DNA of 23,595 nt from DASRIA01 sp035650255 (GTDB taxonomy: Bacteria; Actinomycetota; Thermoleophilia; Solirubrobacterales; JBBDJG01): positions 1-23,595 of the forward strand of contig DASRIA010000061.1 in the NCBI GenBank assembly GCA_035650255.1, written 5' to 3'. How positions within the stretch are numbered: the stretch's first letter is position 1; every line of letters starts with the position of its first letter. The notes beneath the pieces were generated by a model. The model was not told the DNA's origin and made no database searches. It saw only the letters and a program-made list of their open reading frames with translations. Shown here piece by piece: positions 23,490-23,595 of the stretch. The position numbers were made by a program, and so were the translations under genes.

Positions 23490-23595
23490 GGTGCTGAAGC
23501 AGGCTGCCCTCGTCGAGCTCCTTGACGTCGAGCCCCGGCATCGCGTCTCCGAGCGCTTCGGAGGCCTCGGCGATCGCGCGCGGATCCTCGAAGTG
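23479..23595 (-). CDS. pdxS: Pyridoxal 5'-phosphate synthase subunit PdxS, C-terminal end (cut by window edge)
   Basis: The last 38 codons of a minus-strand gene enter from the right edge. The peptide includes ALGDAMPGLDVKEL and ends LLQHRGW, the characteristic PdxS C-terminus (family ends usually read RGW). The PdxS barrel makes PLP from ribose 5-phosphate, glyceraldehyde 3-phosphate and ammonia supplied by PdxT. The TAG at 23481-23479 falls inside the start of pdxT (11-base overlap), so the two subunits are translationally coupled. Confidence 0.92.
   Translation of the reverse strand, partial: HFEDPRAIAEASEALGDAMPGLDVKELDEGSLLQHRGW

Overview
The window is high-GC, densely packed DNA with frequent GTG starts and many 1-4 nt start/stop overlaps. 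Gene content (ruvCAB, yebC, pdxS/pdxT, M29 aminopeptidase, PucR-type regulator, MetE-independent housekeeping) fits an actinobacterium. The zinc-ribbon N-terminus at the left edge and the general protein style suggest the deep-branching class Thermoleophilia (Solirubrobacterales/Gaiellales-like), but that placement is an inference. No RNA genes other than one riboswitch, no CRISPR and no insertion sequence were seen. No gene-free stretch exceeds 300 bases; the longest (about 295 bases, 21456-21750) holds a c-di-AMP riboswitch.

Left block (1-3821, all minus strand): a DNA-repair operon yebC-tetR-ruvC-ruvA-ruvB, every junction overlapping, read from an apparently leaderless promoter. Beyond ruvB lies the 5' end of a zinc-ribbon protein that runs off the window.

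Central block (3847-18390): a divergent diamine/polyamine module. On the minus strand a spermidine/putrescine ABC importer (potA-potD-potB-potC) is followed by an APC-family permease, a universal stress protein, a small membrane protein and an enolase-superfamily enzyme. On the plus strand lie a class III aminotransferase, a PucR/CdaR-type regulator, a saccharopine/lysine-6-dehydrogenase-like enzyme, alanine dehydrogenase and gamma-aminobutyraldehyde dehydrogenase. The simplest reading is putrescine import, transamination onto pyruvate, oxidation of 4-aminobutanal to GABA, and regeneration of pyruvate from alanine by Ald. The two arms share a 222-bp promoter region with repeated TCCAAA elements. 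The saccharopine-dehydrogenase-like gene carries two very strong hairpins at its 3' end just before ald.

Right block (18390-23595): a secreted Calx-beta protein (minus), a fumarylacetoacetate-hydrolase-family enzyme that appears leaderless (plus), a secreted NlpC/P60 cell-wall hydrolase behind a ydaO/yuaA c-di-AMP riboswitch (minus), an M29 aminopeptidase translationally coupled to pdxT, and the 3' end of pdxS (minus). In many actinobacteria pdxS-pdxT and yebC-ruvCAB are close neighbours on one strand; here they are separated by about 19 kb, so the material between them looks like an insertion or rearrangement relative to that order.
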